Assembly (NCBI RefSeq): GCF_947500655.1
Contig: NZ_CANMSK010000001.1
Location: 405,333-469,332 of the forward strand
Origin: an uncultured Psychrosphaera sp.
Lineage (GTDB): Bacteria; Pseudomonadota; Gammaproteobacteria; Enterobacterales; Alteromonadaceae
DNA: 64,000 nt
Direction of reading: 5' to 3'
Shown: positions 17,690-26,063 of the stretch, piece after piece
Layout of the letters: the number at the start of each line of letters is the position of its first letter
Position numbering within the stretch: the stretch's first letter is position 1
The notes under the pieces: generated by a model
The model's database searches: none
What the model was told of the DNA's origin: nothing
The model's input: the letters and a program-made list of their open reading frames with translations, nothing else
Made by a program: the position numbers and the translations under genes

Positions 17690-17878
17690 TTAAACAACTA
17701 TTTCACTTTCAAGTTCAACTAACTTATCGAGAATACTGATAAACTTTTCCAAAATGGGGTAACTACCACCTGTTTTTTTGAGTTTTATATAGGAATCTAT
17801 TGGGCTATCCACTTTAAAATACGAGAGGGAATTTCTGTTAATATCTTCGCTAAATATAAGTAAAAAGCAATCAATTCC
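17690..17878 (-). pseudogene. Coding-like fragment without start codon
   Basis: A 62-codon stretch, open between a TGA at 17879-17881 and the TAA at 17690-17692, has clear protein-like character (SEDINRNSLSYFKVDSPIDS, then a helix with ILEKFISILDKLVELESEIV). It has no ATG, and the nearest ATG upstream on this strand is in another frame. It looks like the C-terminal remnant of a gene broken by deletion or frameshift. I cannot name the family. It lies directly upstream of the shortened DUF1294 gene, so this 440-bp gap may record one rearrangement. Confidence 0.35.
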
Positions 17879-17980
17879 TCAACAATAATAACAACATAAG
17901 TAAAAAGCTATTATCACTATTTTAAGTCTCAAATATGCTAGAGTAACAAGTGTATTTGTTTTAATGTAAATAAGGATTGT

Positions 17981-19330
17981 ATGTTTTTACCTCGAAAAAT
18001 TACCAATACCTACCGTAAAATGATCAATAGTATCGGGTTTTACCCTTCCCTGTTATCCGTTGTATTTTTAATATTCGCGGTTATTACTATTTCCATTGAA
18101 TATTTACCTGCTACACAAGATCTTAAGTCGCTCATGTCAGTCGTATTGGTAAATAGCGCAGAAAATGCCCGTACCATTTTAAGTACTCTTGCTGGGAGTA
18201 TAATTTCATTAACCGTATTTAGCTTTTCAATGGTGATGATAGTTTTGAACTCCGCCAGTGCCAGTTTATCACCACGAGTTGTCCCCGGGCTTATTACCCG
18301 AAAATCCCATCAAATTGTATTAGGCTTTTATTTAGGTAGCATTATTTATTCAATCATTATGCTGATCAATATTAATAAACTGGATAGTGGTGACACTGAA
18401 ATCCCAGCCCTTGGTGTATTATTTGCGCTAGTTTTTGGCTTAATCTGTTTGGGGTTATTTGTATTTTTTATCCATTCAATCTCCAGAGCAATTCAAGTAG
18501 ACAATGTATTAAATGGGCTATTTAGACAAACTAACTGTGAAATAGAAGATATAGAAAAAAAGCAAAAACAGCAACCTGTCGATAGCTTTCCTGACTTTTC
18601 TAAGTGGCATGGAATAAACAGTACAGCTCAAGGTTATTACAAAGGCGTGCACACAGAACAACTTTGTGAATTATTAGCAGAGCAAAACATTAAATTATTT
18701 ATCACAGTTAAACAGGGTTATTTTACGGTCAAAGGTTATCCATTTTTAAAGTGTGATAAAAACATATCGGATAACAAAGAGTTAGTTGAAAAAATTCTAG
18801 CTTGTTTTATTTTTTATATAGAAGAATACATCAGCGATCATTATCGTTATGGACTAACTCAAATATCAGAAATTGCCGTTAAAGCAATGAGCCCAGGAAT
18901 AAACGATCCCGGCACAGCAGTGAAATCAATTGATATGTTAAGTATCTTATTGATGGAAAGACTGAAAATAAGCGATATTAACTACACCTATAAACACACA
19001 GATAGCGAACCACTATTATATTTCCATGAAACCAGTTTTGATGAATTACTGCATGACAACTTCACGCCACTGCGTAATTACGCAAAAAACGATGCTTATG
19101 TCATGACCAATATTATTGAAGCATTTAAAAACATTCTGTTTGTAGCCAACCATAACGACGATGCACGTAATAGCCTATTTAATTATTTAAACGCTATTAT
19201 TGACGATATTAATGAACACATAACCAATAAATACGATCGCCAGCAAATCACAAATATGCTCAACACAATCACCCCTATTAGCGAGAAACAAGGCAAACAG
19301 TTGGTAGAGAGGTTTGAAAAACACACTTAG
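17981..19330 (+). CDS. DUF2254 family membrane protein
   Basis: A 449-residue protein with four to five membrane helices in the first 170 residues and a large soluble C-terminal domain. The family signature of DUF2254 (PF10011) is seen in ARTILSTLAGSIISLTVFSFSMVMIVLNSASASLSPRVVPGL and in the C-terminal ISEIAVKAMSPGINDPGTAVKSID. The family is widespread in bacteria without a known function; the helix arrangement suggests a channel or sensor in the inner membrane. The ATG at 17981 is preceded by AAGGA at good spacing. A hairpin terminator lies about 40 bp after the stop. Confidence 0.92.
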   Translation: MFLPRKITNTYRKMINSIGFYPSLLSVVFLIFAVITISIEYLPATQDLKSLMSVVLVNSAENARTILSTLAGSIISLTVFSFSMVMIVLNSASASLSPRVVPGLITRKSHQIVLGFYLGSIIYSIIMLININKLDSGDTEIPALGVLFALVFGLICLGLFVFFIHSISRAIQVDNVLNGLFRQTNCEIEDIEKKQKQQPVDSFPDFSKWHGINSTAQGYYKGVHTEQLCELLAEQNIKLFITVKQGYFTVKGYPFLKCDKNISDNKELVEKILACFIFYIEEYISDHYRYGLTQISEIAVKAMSPGINDPGTAVKSIDMLSILLMERLKISDINYTYKHTDSEPLLYFHETSFDELLHDNFTPLRNYAKNDAYVMTNIIEAFKNILFVANHNDDARNSLFNYLNAIIDDINEHITNKYDRQQITNMLNTITPISEKQGKQLVERFEKHT

Positions 19331-19344
19331 GTTAGGCGAGATTT

Positions 19345-19365
19345 GAGTGGCGAGTGGCGAGTGAA
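19345..19365 (+). repeat. Short heptanucleotide tandem repeat (GAGTGGC)
   Basis: Two perfect GAGTGGC units and a third diverged one (GAGTGAA) lie right after the DUF2254 gene. Related heptads (GAGTTAC, GAGTGGC, GAGTGGG) recur at 21154, 22424, 22448, 22514 and 22986, so this belongs to a dispersed intergenic family. Confidence 0.8.
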
Positions 19366-19368
19366 TTT

Positions 19369-19406
19369 AACAGGTGATCAATAATGTATTGTTCACCTGT
19401 TTATTT
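19369..19406. terminator. Terminator hairpin between convergent genes
   Basis: AACAGGTGA and TCACCTGTT form a 9-bp stem around a 15-base loop between the convergent DUF2254 and amidase genes. It is followed on the plus strand by TATTTGAGTTTTT. A diverged copy of the loop segment and right flank is found at 22462-22505. Confidence 0.6.
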
Positions 19407-19421
19407 GAGTTTTTCTAATAT

Positions 19422-21056
19422 TTAGTGACTCTTAGTTTTCATCGCTTCTGCTATCGCTGGAATATTCTCAGCATTGGTTAAATAATGAGGAGCAATTCTT
19501 CGTTGTGATTGTTGCTCATAAGCATAGGCAAAAGCAAGAATGTTAACATCGGTATGCTTAGTTCCTATAAAAGACAAACCGACCGATAACGAATGGATTT
19601 CTCCCATAGGTACGGTCGCATGAGGGTAACCAGCACGTGCTGCATAGCCTCCAAATCCAGGCCAACTCCCAGGCCAAACATCACCATTAATAGGATCAAT
19701 TCTTGGTACTACAGGACCTGAAGGTGCTACAAGAACATCAACATTGTATTCATTTAAAAGCTTATCTATCCCATCTTCACCTGTCGCTTTTTGTACAGCG
19801 ATAACCGCTTCTTTGTAAGTCTCACTTTCAAGTGAGTCCATGGATTGTGATGACACAAAAATACTCTGATCAAACAAAGCAAGTTCAATATCTGCATTGG
19901 TTTGATTGTAGTCAATAAGTTCTTGTAGTGTGCGTACTGGTACTTGCTCAGCTGACGTTGAGGCAAGATAACTATTTATACCATCCTTAAATTCATATTT
20001 TAATATGTCATAACTCATCTTCCCTAAACCTTCTGGCGCTTTAGGACGCTGTTCAATATTAACTAAAACGGCGCCAGCAGCAACTAGATCGTCTAAGGCA
20101 GTAGCAAAGCGTTGCTTGATTTGACTTGAGCTTCCTTTAGCAAAGTCGAGCACTCCCACACGAATACCTTTAAGCGAATCAATGCTTAAACCTGCTGTGT
20201 AGTCAATATCCGGCGTAGTGGTAGCCATTGCATTCATCATCATGGCAGCACCTTTAACGGATTTAGTCATGGGACCTGCAGTGTCTTGTGATTCAGAAAT
20301 TGGAATAATGTACTGCTGTGGAACAATACCAACAGTAGGTTTGAAACCAACGACACCATTAGCATTTGAGGGACAAATAATAGATCCGTTAGTTTCAGTT
20401 CCCACAGTACCGGCAGCTAAAGATGCAGCAGTAGCCGCACCAGACCCTGAACTAGAACCGCAAGGGTTTCTATCCAGCATATGTGGATTTCTAACTTGGC
20501 CACCAAGTGCCGACCAACCGCTCATTGAGCCCTCAGAACGAAAATTAGCCCATTGACTCAAATTAGTCTTACCTAGAATTATCGCTCCTTGGGCACGTAA
20601 ACCTGCAACAAGTGGACTATCTCTATGAGTTACATTATCTTTTAACGCCAAAGCGCCTGCCGTTGTCGGCATGTTATCCAACGATTCAATGTTGTCTTTA
20701 AGTAAAATTGGGACACCATGTAAAGGGCCCTTAATTACACCCTCTTTACGCATAACATCTAACTCTTTAGCTTGAGTTAAAGCATCAGGATTTACAGTAA
20801 GCACAGCCTGCAAACGAGGCCCTTGTTTGTCGATAGCTTCGATACGTTCTAAATACAGCTTTACAAGAGCTTCAGAACTAACCTTTCCATCATTTAACGC
20901 TTTTACTATCTCAGGTAATGATTTAGAGATGATACCCTTAGCTTGATAATCGACAGACGCTGGCGATATATGTTTGGTTTGAACGTTTTCATTAGTTGGT
21001 GAGCAAGCACTCAGCGAAAGCCCAATCGTTAAGGCCAGTATTGGATGTTTTTTCAT
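19422..21056 (-). CDS. Amidase signature family enzyme, lipoprotein
   Basis: A 544-residue amidase (PF01425) with a lipoprotein signal ending in LSAC (Cys 18). The catalytic Lys lies in VPILLKDNIE, the cis-Ser in NPCGSSSGSGAAT and the nucleophile Ser in GTETNGSIICPS, so the Ser-cisSer-Lys triad is complete. It should hydrolyse an amide outside the cytoplasm; the substrate cannot be told. This is not GatA, since it is exported, alone and lacks gatB/gatC neighbours. The ATG at 21056 leads straight into the signal peptide. Convergent with the DUF2254 gene. Confidence 0.92.
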   Translation of the reverse strand: MKKHPILALTIGLSLSACSPTNENVQTKHISPASVDYQAKGIISKSLPEIVKALNDGKVSSEALVKLYLERIEAIDKQGPRLQAVLTVNPDALTQAKELDVMRKEGVIKGPLHGVPILLKDNIESLDNMPTTAGALALKDNVTHRDSPLVAGLRAQGAIILGKTNLSQWANFRSEGSMSGWSALGGQVRNPHMLDRNPCGSSSGSGAATAASLAAGTVGTETNGSIICPSNANGVVGFKPTVGIVPQQYIIPISESQDTAGPMTKSVKGAAMMMNAMATTTPDIDYTAGLSIDSLKGIRVGVLDFAKGSSSQIKQRFATALDDLVAAGAVLVNIEQRPKAPEGLGKMSYDILKYEFKDGINSYLASTSAEQVPVRTLQELIDYNQTNADIELALFDQSIFVSSQSMDSLESETYKEAVIAVQKATGEDGIDKLLNEYNVDVLVAPSGPVVPRIDPINGDVWPGSWPGFGGYAARAGYPHATVPMGEIHSLSVGLSFIGTKHTDVNILAFAYAYEQQSQRRIAPHYLTNAENIPAIAEAMKTKSH

Positions 21057-21181
21057 TATTTTTATTCACATTAGATCAAGCTAAAAGAATAACCATACTA
21101 TTAAGGTGTCGATTTTATTGCAAGGAGTAATAAGTCGGGTCATGGTTAAAGAAGAGTTACGAGTGGGTATCTCTTTTATTC

Positions 21182-21226
21182 TCTCTTAAGGCACTATCTC
21201 TTAAGGTACCGTCTCTTAAGGTACTA
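21182..21226. repeat. 15-bp tandem triplication covering a stop codon
   Basis: Three consecutive 15-bp units (TCTCTTAAGGCACTA, then versions ending GTACCG and GTACTA) run across the 3' end of the sugar dehydrogenase gene. The TAA stop of that gene lies in the unit at 21212-21226, and each of the other two units carries the same in-frame TAA. Confidence 0.92.
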
Positions 21227-22322
21227 TCTGATAAACAATACCTTTAGAATATTCAGCTACATAAATTTCACCATCTGCATCTAACGCAAAGGTTGAAAGG
21301 TAACCTTGTTTTGACATTAGTTTTTTTGGTGAAGTGAATGACGGATAGTTAACGCCCCAAATATTACCGGACATAAAATCTCCGTAAATATACTGATTTT
21401 TTAGCTCAGTGCTTAGCTTGCCATTATAGACATAACCGCCAGTAATAGACTGCCCTTCACTACGACCATATTCAACTTTCGGTAATGTTAAATTAGTAGT
21501 GTCGCAATTTGTTTTAGGTTTAAAACAGTGAGTTGCCTCCATAATGTTCCAGCCTAAGTTTTGCCCTTTTTCTACTATAGATATCTCTTCAAATTTATTT
21601 TGTCCTACATCAGCAACAATCAACACATCTTTATGAAATGAGAACCGCCATGGGTTTCTTAAACCGTATGCCCAAATCTCTGGTTTAAAATTAGTGTCTT
21701 TAACAACATCGGCAAGAAAAGGATTATCTTGTGGGATGTGATAAGGAATGTTGTTTGGCGAATTTATGTCTATACGCAACATCTTGCCTAATAAGCTTTG
21801 TGGGTTTTGGCTGTAACCTTGAGGATCACCTGCAGAGCCGCCATCTCCCATACCTATATATAAAAAACCGTCCGGGCCAAAAGCAATTTGTCCGCCATTA
21901 TGATTACTATAAGGTTGGCGTATTTCAAGAATGACTTTCTCATTGGTTAAGCTATAACGCTTCTCTTGTTTAGTTTGCTTGGTGAGAGAAAAACGAGAAA
22001 TACGTGTTCTGCGTTGCCCGACTTTGGGAAAGTAATTTACAAAAATAAATTTATTTTCAGGATAATTAGGGTGAAATGCTAAACCAAGCAATCCCATTTC
22101 AGATCCACTTTTTACAGCAAACTCATGCACTAAATGTTTATCGTTGTTCAATGCGTTTGCAAACATCAACTGACCTGTTTTCCCTGCAATTAATAATTCA
22201 GAACTAGAATCAGGAAAAAACTGAACATCAACAGGTTGGTTTAAATCAGTAATTACTTCTTTTAATTGAACCGCTTGGTTAGCAAAAGATATTAAAAATA
22301 GAATAAGCAAACTAGGTTTCAT
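21216..22322 (-). CDS. PQQ-dependent sugar dehydrogenase family protein
   Basis: The frame is open to 22418, but the ATG at 22322 gives a clean signal peptide (MKPSLLILFLISFANQAVQ) and is chosen. The 368-residue product has the six-bladed propeller of the glucose/sorbosone dehydrogenase family (PF07995). Motifs include VDVQFFPDSSSELLIAGKTG, LGLAFHPNYPENKFIFVNYF, NHNGGQIAFGPDGFLYIGMGDGG and YGLRNPWRFSF. Relatives such as YliI oxidise aldose sugars with PQQ in the periplasm. No PQQ synthesis genes are in the window. The 3' end is embedded in a 15-bp tandem repeat. Confidence 0.9.
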   Translation of the reverse strand: MKPSLLILFLISFANQAVQLKEVITDLNQPVDVQFFPDSSSELLIAGKTGQLMFANALNNDKHLVHEFAVKSGSEMGLLGLAFHPNYPENKFIFVNYFPKVGQRRTRISRFSLTKQTKQEKRYSLTNEKVILEIRQPYSNHNGGQIAFGPDGFLYIGMGDGGSAGDPQGYSQNPQSLLGKMLRIDINSPNNIPYHIPQDNPFLADVVKDTNFKPEIWAYGLRNPWRFSFHKDVLIVADVGQNKFEEISIVEKGQNLGWNIMEATHCFKPKTNCDTTNLTLPKVEYGRSEGQSITGGYVYNGKLSTELKNQYIYGDFMSGNIWGVNYPSFTSPKKLMSKQGYLSTFALDADGEIYVAEYSKGIVYQIVP

Positions 22323-22423
22323 ACGAGATCCATTATTGTGTAGATGGTGGATATTATAAAAAGAATACCATTTATAAAACGTATTGCTAATGAAATAATT
22401 GAAAGCCGACATTCCCAAAATAT

Positions 22424-22527
22424 GAGTGGGTGGCCTTGTGATAGGGAGAGTTACGAGTGGCTAGTAATCAATGATGTATTGGTCACTTTTTTATTGAGTT
22501 TTATACTCAATATGAGTGGGTGGCCTT
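22424..22527. repeat. Two copies of the GAGTGGG-TGGCCTT repeat
   Basis: The 14-mer GAGTGGGTGGCCTT occurs at 22424 and 22514, and again at 22986 inside the attC-like site after the DUF2971 gene. Between the two copies lies GAGTTACGAGTGGC (22448) and a diverged copy of the 19376-19405 hairpin region. This is the downstream border of the cassette-like array, facing the sugar dehydrogenase gene. Confidence 0.85.
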
Positions 22528-22548
22528 TTAATTTATTAAGTGCAAATT

Positions 22549-22929
22549 CTAATATTGCCCTTTTAGCCACCTTTTTGCTGTTAGTTTTTCAAGCTTCCTT
22601 CTGTATTTCTTTGGCGAAAACTCTTTGGTATCCCCTTTCATAAGATCAAAAATATCTTCTGATATTATTGCTCCAACAGCATGAATTGTTTCATGCCGAC
22701 TCAAGCCTTGCCTTGTAAGTTTTGCAAACGTTTCAGGTATTAAATCAACTCCCATAGCTAATTGATTCTCAACTATCACATGGATTGATACATGTAACCG
22801 TAAGGCATCTTCGGTTAATTCAAGATCTAAGTTTGAATGGAAGTCATAAACCAATTCAATTCGTATCCCTTCATCTAATGCTAACCAATTTTCAACATCT
22901 ACTATTTTATTGGGATTATATATGTCCAT
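22549..22929 (-). CDS. Small protein with GLSRHETIHA motif (DUF1841-like), last gene of cassette array
   Basis: The ATG at 22929 is chosen because GGAGG precedes it at seven bases; a TTG twelve bases upstream is the only longer option. The 126-residue acidic-to-basic protein is mostly helical. The most distinctive part is HVIVENQLAMG, then GLSRHETIHAVGAIISE, with several His and Glu residues that could bind metal. This resembles proteins annotated as DUF1841 or uncharacterised HxxxE-type helical proteins, but I am not certain. It lies between an attC-like site upstream and repeat remnants downstream. Confidence 0.75.
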   Translation of the reverse strand: MDIYNPNKIVDVENWLALDEGIRIELVYDFHSNLDLELTEDALRLHVSIHVIVENQLAMGVDLIPETFAKLTRQGLSRHETIHAVGAIISEDIFDLMKGDTKEFSPKKYRRKLEKLTAKRWLKGQY

Positions 22930-22962
22930 TATTTCCTCCAATGCATGAATTCAAATATTTGT

Positions 22963-23006
22963 ATCTAACGAGGCTGTTAAAGTACGAGTGGGTGGCCTTG
23001 TTGTTT
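22963..23006 (-). repeat. attC-like recombination site between DUF2971 gene and next gene
   Basis: On the minus strand, AACAAGGC (23002-22995) and GCCTCGTT (22974-22967) pair with one mismatch. The site ends in GTTAGAT, which fits the attC R' consensus GTTRRRY exactly. It sits between the stop at 23009 and the start at 22929. The loop contains the dispersed 14-mer GAGTGGGTGGCCTT, so part of the stem could come from that repeat family instead. Confidence 0.5.
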
Positions 23007-23008
23007 TG

Positions 23009-23908
23009 TTACAATCGCCTCAAGGAGCATGCTGAGTGCGTAATATCAAATTTCAAATTGTTACGATCTCTAAATTCAGCGATTCCAGTTTCAGCAAGTT
23101 TCGTATTAGCCGCTGGGCCAATAATAATTCTTTTAACGGCGTCGATATTAAATGGTATAGGCTGATATGGCACCAACAAATCGCTCGTAGCTTTGTACCC
23201 TAGGTCTGGAAGGGGTGGCTTGTTATAAAGCGTGCGCAATCCCTCCATCTCGTGACTATTTGTTTCGCTTTCTTTATTCTCTCCTATGTAAAGAAGCCTG
23301 ATTTCTCGCTCATCTGAAAATTCAACGGGCTTGATACTCGAAGCAAGAAACATGCTATTAATAAATAGCGTATTTGCCTTTAATGAAACCTGTTCAATTA
23401 ATAGTTCCTCTGAAATACTCTTGTCCATTCCCGTTAGTGATTCTACTAGAAAATCCTTGAACTTAACTAATGAGTTAGAACGATAGAAGCTTTCGTCGCT
23501 ATCGATATATTCAACGGGAGAAAGTCTCAAACAATGCTTAAAATCAGATAATGATGCTGGAATTAATAGATCTGGATCAAACTCGATGCTGTAACCAATT
23601 CCTGAATTACAATAAGCCATCCATTGACGTAAATTATCTGGCTCTGTAGAAAATGAAACCAAGTTAATAAGTGTTAAATTAGCATTGCGTCTGATATTTC
23701 CTACAAATATTTTTACTAGTTGAGACAAGTGTTCAGTGTCGGTCTTCATATCCTCCACAAGTCCTTCAGCGAAACTCTCGAATATATCAAGACCACGATT
23801 TAGTTCTTCATAATCGTTTAAAAAACGGATATCTGTAGCCCAAAATGATTGAGACCGAAGAATACCCAAGAGAGAATCTCCCGACGTGTAATGATATAAG
23901 CTAGCCAT
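23009..23908 (-). CDS. DUF2971 family protein
   Basis: A 299-residue soluble protein with the DUF2971 pattern (PF11185): LYHYTSGDSLLGILRSQSFWATD, the FLNDYEEL motif near residue 30, then LVSFSTEPDNLRQWMAYCNSGIGYSIEF, and finally KPVEFSDEREIRLLYI. The family is often found in genomic islands and beside defence genes; its fold is thought by some to resemble ADP-ribosyltransferases, which I treat as unproven. The ATG has an AAGGAAGG ribosome site right beside the preceding R'-like sequence (CGTTATAAGG), as in integron cassettes. The second such candidate is at 26808-27464. Confidence 0.85.
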   Translation of the reverse strand: MASLYHYTSGDSLLGILRSQSFWATDIRFLNDYEELNRGLDIFESFAEGLVEDMKTDTEHLSQLVKIFVGNIRRNANLTLINLVSFSTEPDNLRQWMAYCNSGIGYSIEFDPDLLIPASLSDFKHCLRLSPVEYIDSDESFYRSNSLVKFKDFLVESLTGMDKSISEELLIEQVSLKANTLFINSMFLASSIKPVEFSDEREIRLLYIGENKESETNSHEMEGLRTLYNKPPLPDLGYKATSDLLVPYQPIPFNIDAVKRIIIGPAANTKLAETGIAEFRDRNNLKFDITHSACSLRRL

Positions 23909-23916
23909 GCCCTTCC

Positions 23917-23949
23917 TTATAACGAGGCTGTAGAATTACTCCAACAGCC
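23917..23949 (-). repeat. attC-like cassette border ahead of the DUF2971 gene
   Basis: On the minus strand, CTACAGCCTCGTTATAA ends nine bases before the DUF2971 start codon. The same TACAGCCTCGTTA core is found ahead of the OLD gene (26064-26077), and AACAGCCTCGTTA ahead of the 22929 gene. GGCTGT and ACAGCC pair to form a hairpin. The matching R'' half is not seen close by, so this may be half of a site or a junction scar. Confidence 0.5.
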
Positions 23950-24059
23950 CAAATTGGTGAAAAATCAAATTCCTGTAACAAATGCTAAGTATTTTTTCTC
24001 ATACTAGGTAATGTATTTTATAAAACCAGCCATTTTTCTTAAAAAAGAGTTATTCTACT

Positions 24060-24158
24060 GCTTCAATGCCCATATTAACGGGCTCAAAATTGTGGGCTAA
24101 AATAGAGCGAAGCGAGTAGCCCACTATTTTTAGTCCTTGTTGAATTGTCTTGTTAGCA
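24060..24158 (-). repeat. Long attC-like inverted repeat after the OLD gene, probably degenerate
   Basis: Reading from the stop codon on the minus strand, the site begins with GCTAACAAGACAATTCAAC, typical of attC left ends. It has an 8-bp perfect stem (GTGGGCTA at 24124-24117 with TAGCCCAC at 24099-24092) and ends in GAGCCCGTTAATATGGGCATTG. In active sites of this class the end should read GGGCGTTR; here the conserved G is A (GGGCATTG), so the site may be inactivated. An earlier GTTAATA could also serve as R'. Confidence 0.6.
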
Positions 24159-26012
24159 CTACATGCGCAAGTGCCTACTTATTTCACTTAGCCAAGATAA
24201 AACTTCACCATCAGGATCAATGTTACTTAAGCGCTCAGGAGTCATATTATTTATAGCCTCTCGGTTTAAACGTTTTTTAGCCTTACTTTCTTTTTGCCCT
24301 TTCTTTTTATCAGTTACCTCATCCCAAGGAACGGTTGATCCTGAAGCTTCATGAACTGCTTGCGCAACTAAGGTTGGTACATCATCAAATGCTTGGAAAT
24401 TTTCCGTCAAAGTAGTTTCAAATACCTCGTTAATAGCTTCAAAATGAATATAGTTTTCCATTTCTCTTTTATCTGTAATGAATGAGCTGCAATGATCTCC
24501 TCTTGCATTAACTCTATCTGCAGCGTCTTGATACTTTGCTGCTTCAGGTGGTTCAATATCTCTATCTAAAACATGTACTTCTGGAACCTGTAGTCCCTCA
24601 AGTCTATTTGTCCATAGTTCCAATGTAGAACCACCCATTGGTATATAAACCAATTCTCCATTCTGCTCTGCTAGTCTTAGATCGACAATATTTTCATCAG
24701 TAGCTGAAAGACAGGCTGATATATTACTCAGGTATTCAATATCATTAGGTCCTTCTACGCCAACAAACACTTTTATGTTGTGGTTGGCAAACATACCAAG
24801 ACTATCTTTGATCTTACGGAATGTATTTTCATCATTATCTGCAAGTAGTCTTGTTCCATCTTCAGCTTTATCAAGAAAACATATAGAGTCACGATCTATT
24901 CTCCCTGCTAAAATTGGGTTATGTGTAGTAAAAATAACTTGATGATTATCTTCTAGAGAAAGCTCCTTCAAAGCATCAAGTAACAACAATTGGTTATTAG
25001 GATGTTGAGATGTTTCTGGTTCTTCAATAGCAAAAATAACATCTTGAACATCTCTTTCACTTGCTAATTGCTCTGCTTTTGCTCTAAAGAAGTTAATTAA
25101 AAAAAGACGTCTAACACCACTGCCACGTTTATTTAAAGGGATTTGATCTTCATTGGTTAGTGAAACAGAAAACACTTTACTCCAATTGAAGCTTGAAAAG
25201 TTTGGGTTGAGTTGACTTGCTAATTCGGGATCCATTTCCCTAATTTTTTCGATAGTTAAGTTAGTAACTTCTTCAACTTGCCTTTGTACAAACTCACCTA
25301 TAGCATCTAAATCCACTGATTTTTCTTTAAGCGCTTCTTTAATTGCAAATTTTATAGGATCTTGAGCTTCTGCATCCTGATCTGAACTCGGTCTATCAGA
25401 TTTAAATAATTGAAATAAAGGTAAGGTGTTCTGCAGTGGTTTCCAGATTTTGGCTTTAATTTCTAACTCTACCACTCCTTTTGATAGGTCATTCACAGGA
25501 ACACTTGACCAGATAGCATGACGTAAAGCAGACTTGATGGTTTGATTTACATCACCAAGTTCAATTTCTAACTGCCTTGCTCTACTACGCAACTGTGTTA
25601 CTGATAGCGAAAATAAATCGTTAAAATTTTCTGCTGTTGGATGAACTGCATTCAAGTAGATTTCGTCACATCTCAATGCTGCGCCAGAATATACTCTTCT
25701 GATTTCAAGTTTGTTTTCTGAATTTAATAGATGTTCGTTTAATGGAGAGATTAAATTATCTGTATCTATTATCAAACTTTCAGGAATATCTCCAAATACA
25801 CAAGTAATTACAACATTATCACTATTCATTAATCCTGATGAACGGTCGCCAGACTCAAGCTTATCTGAGTTAAAAAAAGCATCAACTGCTTCAAGTACGC
25901 TAGACTTACCAACATCATTTTTTGCAATTAAAGCTGTAAGTTCTGATACAGGAATAGTTATTTCTTCTCTATAACAACGAAAATTTTTAATCTTAATTTT
26001 TTCAAGTTTCAT
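24159..26012 (-). CDS. OLD-family ATPase with TOPRIM nuclease domain
   Basis: A 617-residue protein. The ABC/SMC-type ATPase has Walker A AKNDVGKS (residues 30-37, with Ala for the usual first Gly), the signature RGSGVRR near 306, Walker B VIFAIEEPE (325-333) and the H-loop TTHNP near 372. A TOPRIM domain follows, with its Glu in VFVGVEGPND (residue 420) and the DRD pair at 483-485. This is class 1 OLD architecture. OLD proteins are ATP-linked nucleases; relatives such as P2 Old and Gabija GajA act against phages. No UvrD-like GajB partner follows, so a stand-alone OLD is more likely. It is the third gene of the cassette-like array and starts 52 bp after an attC-like border. Confidence 0.92.
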   Translation of the reverse strand: MKLEKIKIKNFRCYREEITIPVSELTALIAKNDVGKSSVLEAVDAFFNSDKLESGDRSSGLMNSDNVVITCVFGDIPESLIIDTDNLISPLNEHLLNSENKLEIRRVYSGAALRCDEIYLNAVHPTAENFNDLFSLSVTQLRSRARQLEIELGDVNQTIKSALRHAIWSSVPVNDLSKGVVELEIKAKIWKPLQNTLPLFQLFKSDRPSSDQDAEAQDPIKFAIKEALKEKSVDLDAIGEFVQRQVEEVTNLTIEKIREMDPELASQLNPNFSSFNWSKVFSVSLTNEDQIPLNKRGSGVRRLFLINFFRAKAEQLASERDVQDVIFAIEEPETSQHPNNQLLLLDALKELSLEDNHQVIFTTHNPILAGRIDRDSICFLDKAEDGTRLLADNDENTFRKIKDSLGMFANHNIKVFVGVEGPNDIEYLSNISACLSATDENIVDLRLAEQNGELVYIPMGGSTLELWTNRLEGLQVPEVHVLDRDIEPPEAAKYQDAADRVNARGDHCSSFITDKREMENYIHFEAINEVFETTLTENFQAFDDVPTLVAQAVHEASGSTVPWDEVTDKKKGQKESKAKKRLNREAINNMTPERLSNIDPDGEVLSWLSEISRHLRM

Positions 26013-26063
26013 CCAATGAATCCTATAAATGTTTGGAGGTTAACAGTAGAGTATAATTAGTGG

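Noticed and set aside
22963..23006. Treating this site as a fully proven attC
   Set aside because: Its left arm and loop are the dispersed GAGTGGGTGGCCTT repeat, so pairing could be accidental. It is kept as attC-like with moderate confidence only.
24159..26012. Gabija system (GajA plus GajB)
   Set aside because: No UvrD-like helicase gene follows or precedes the OLD gene; its neighbours are a DUF2971 gene and a small unknown gene.
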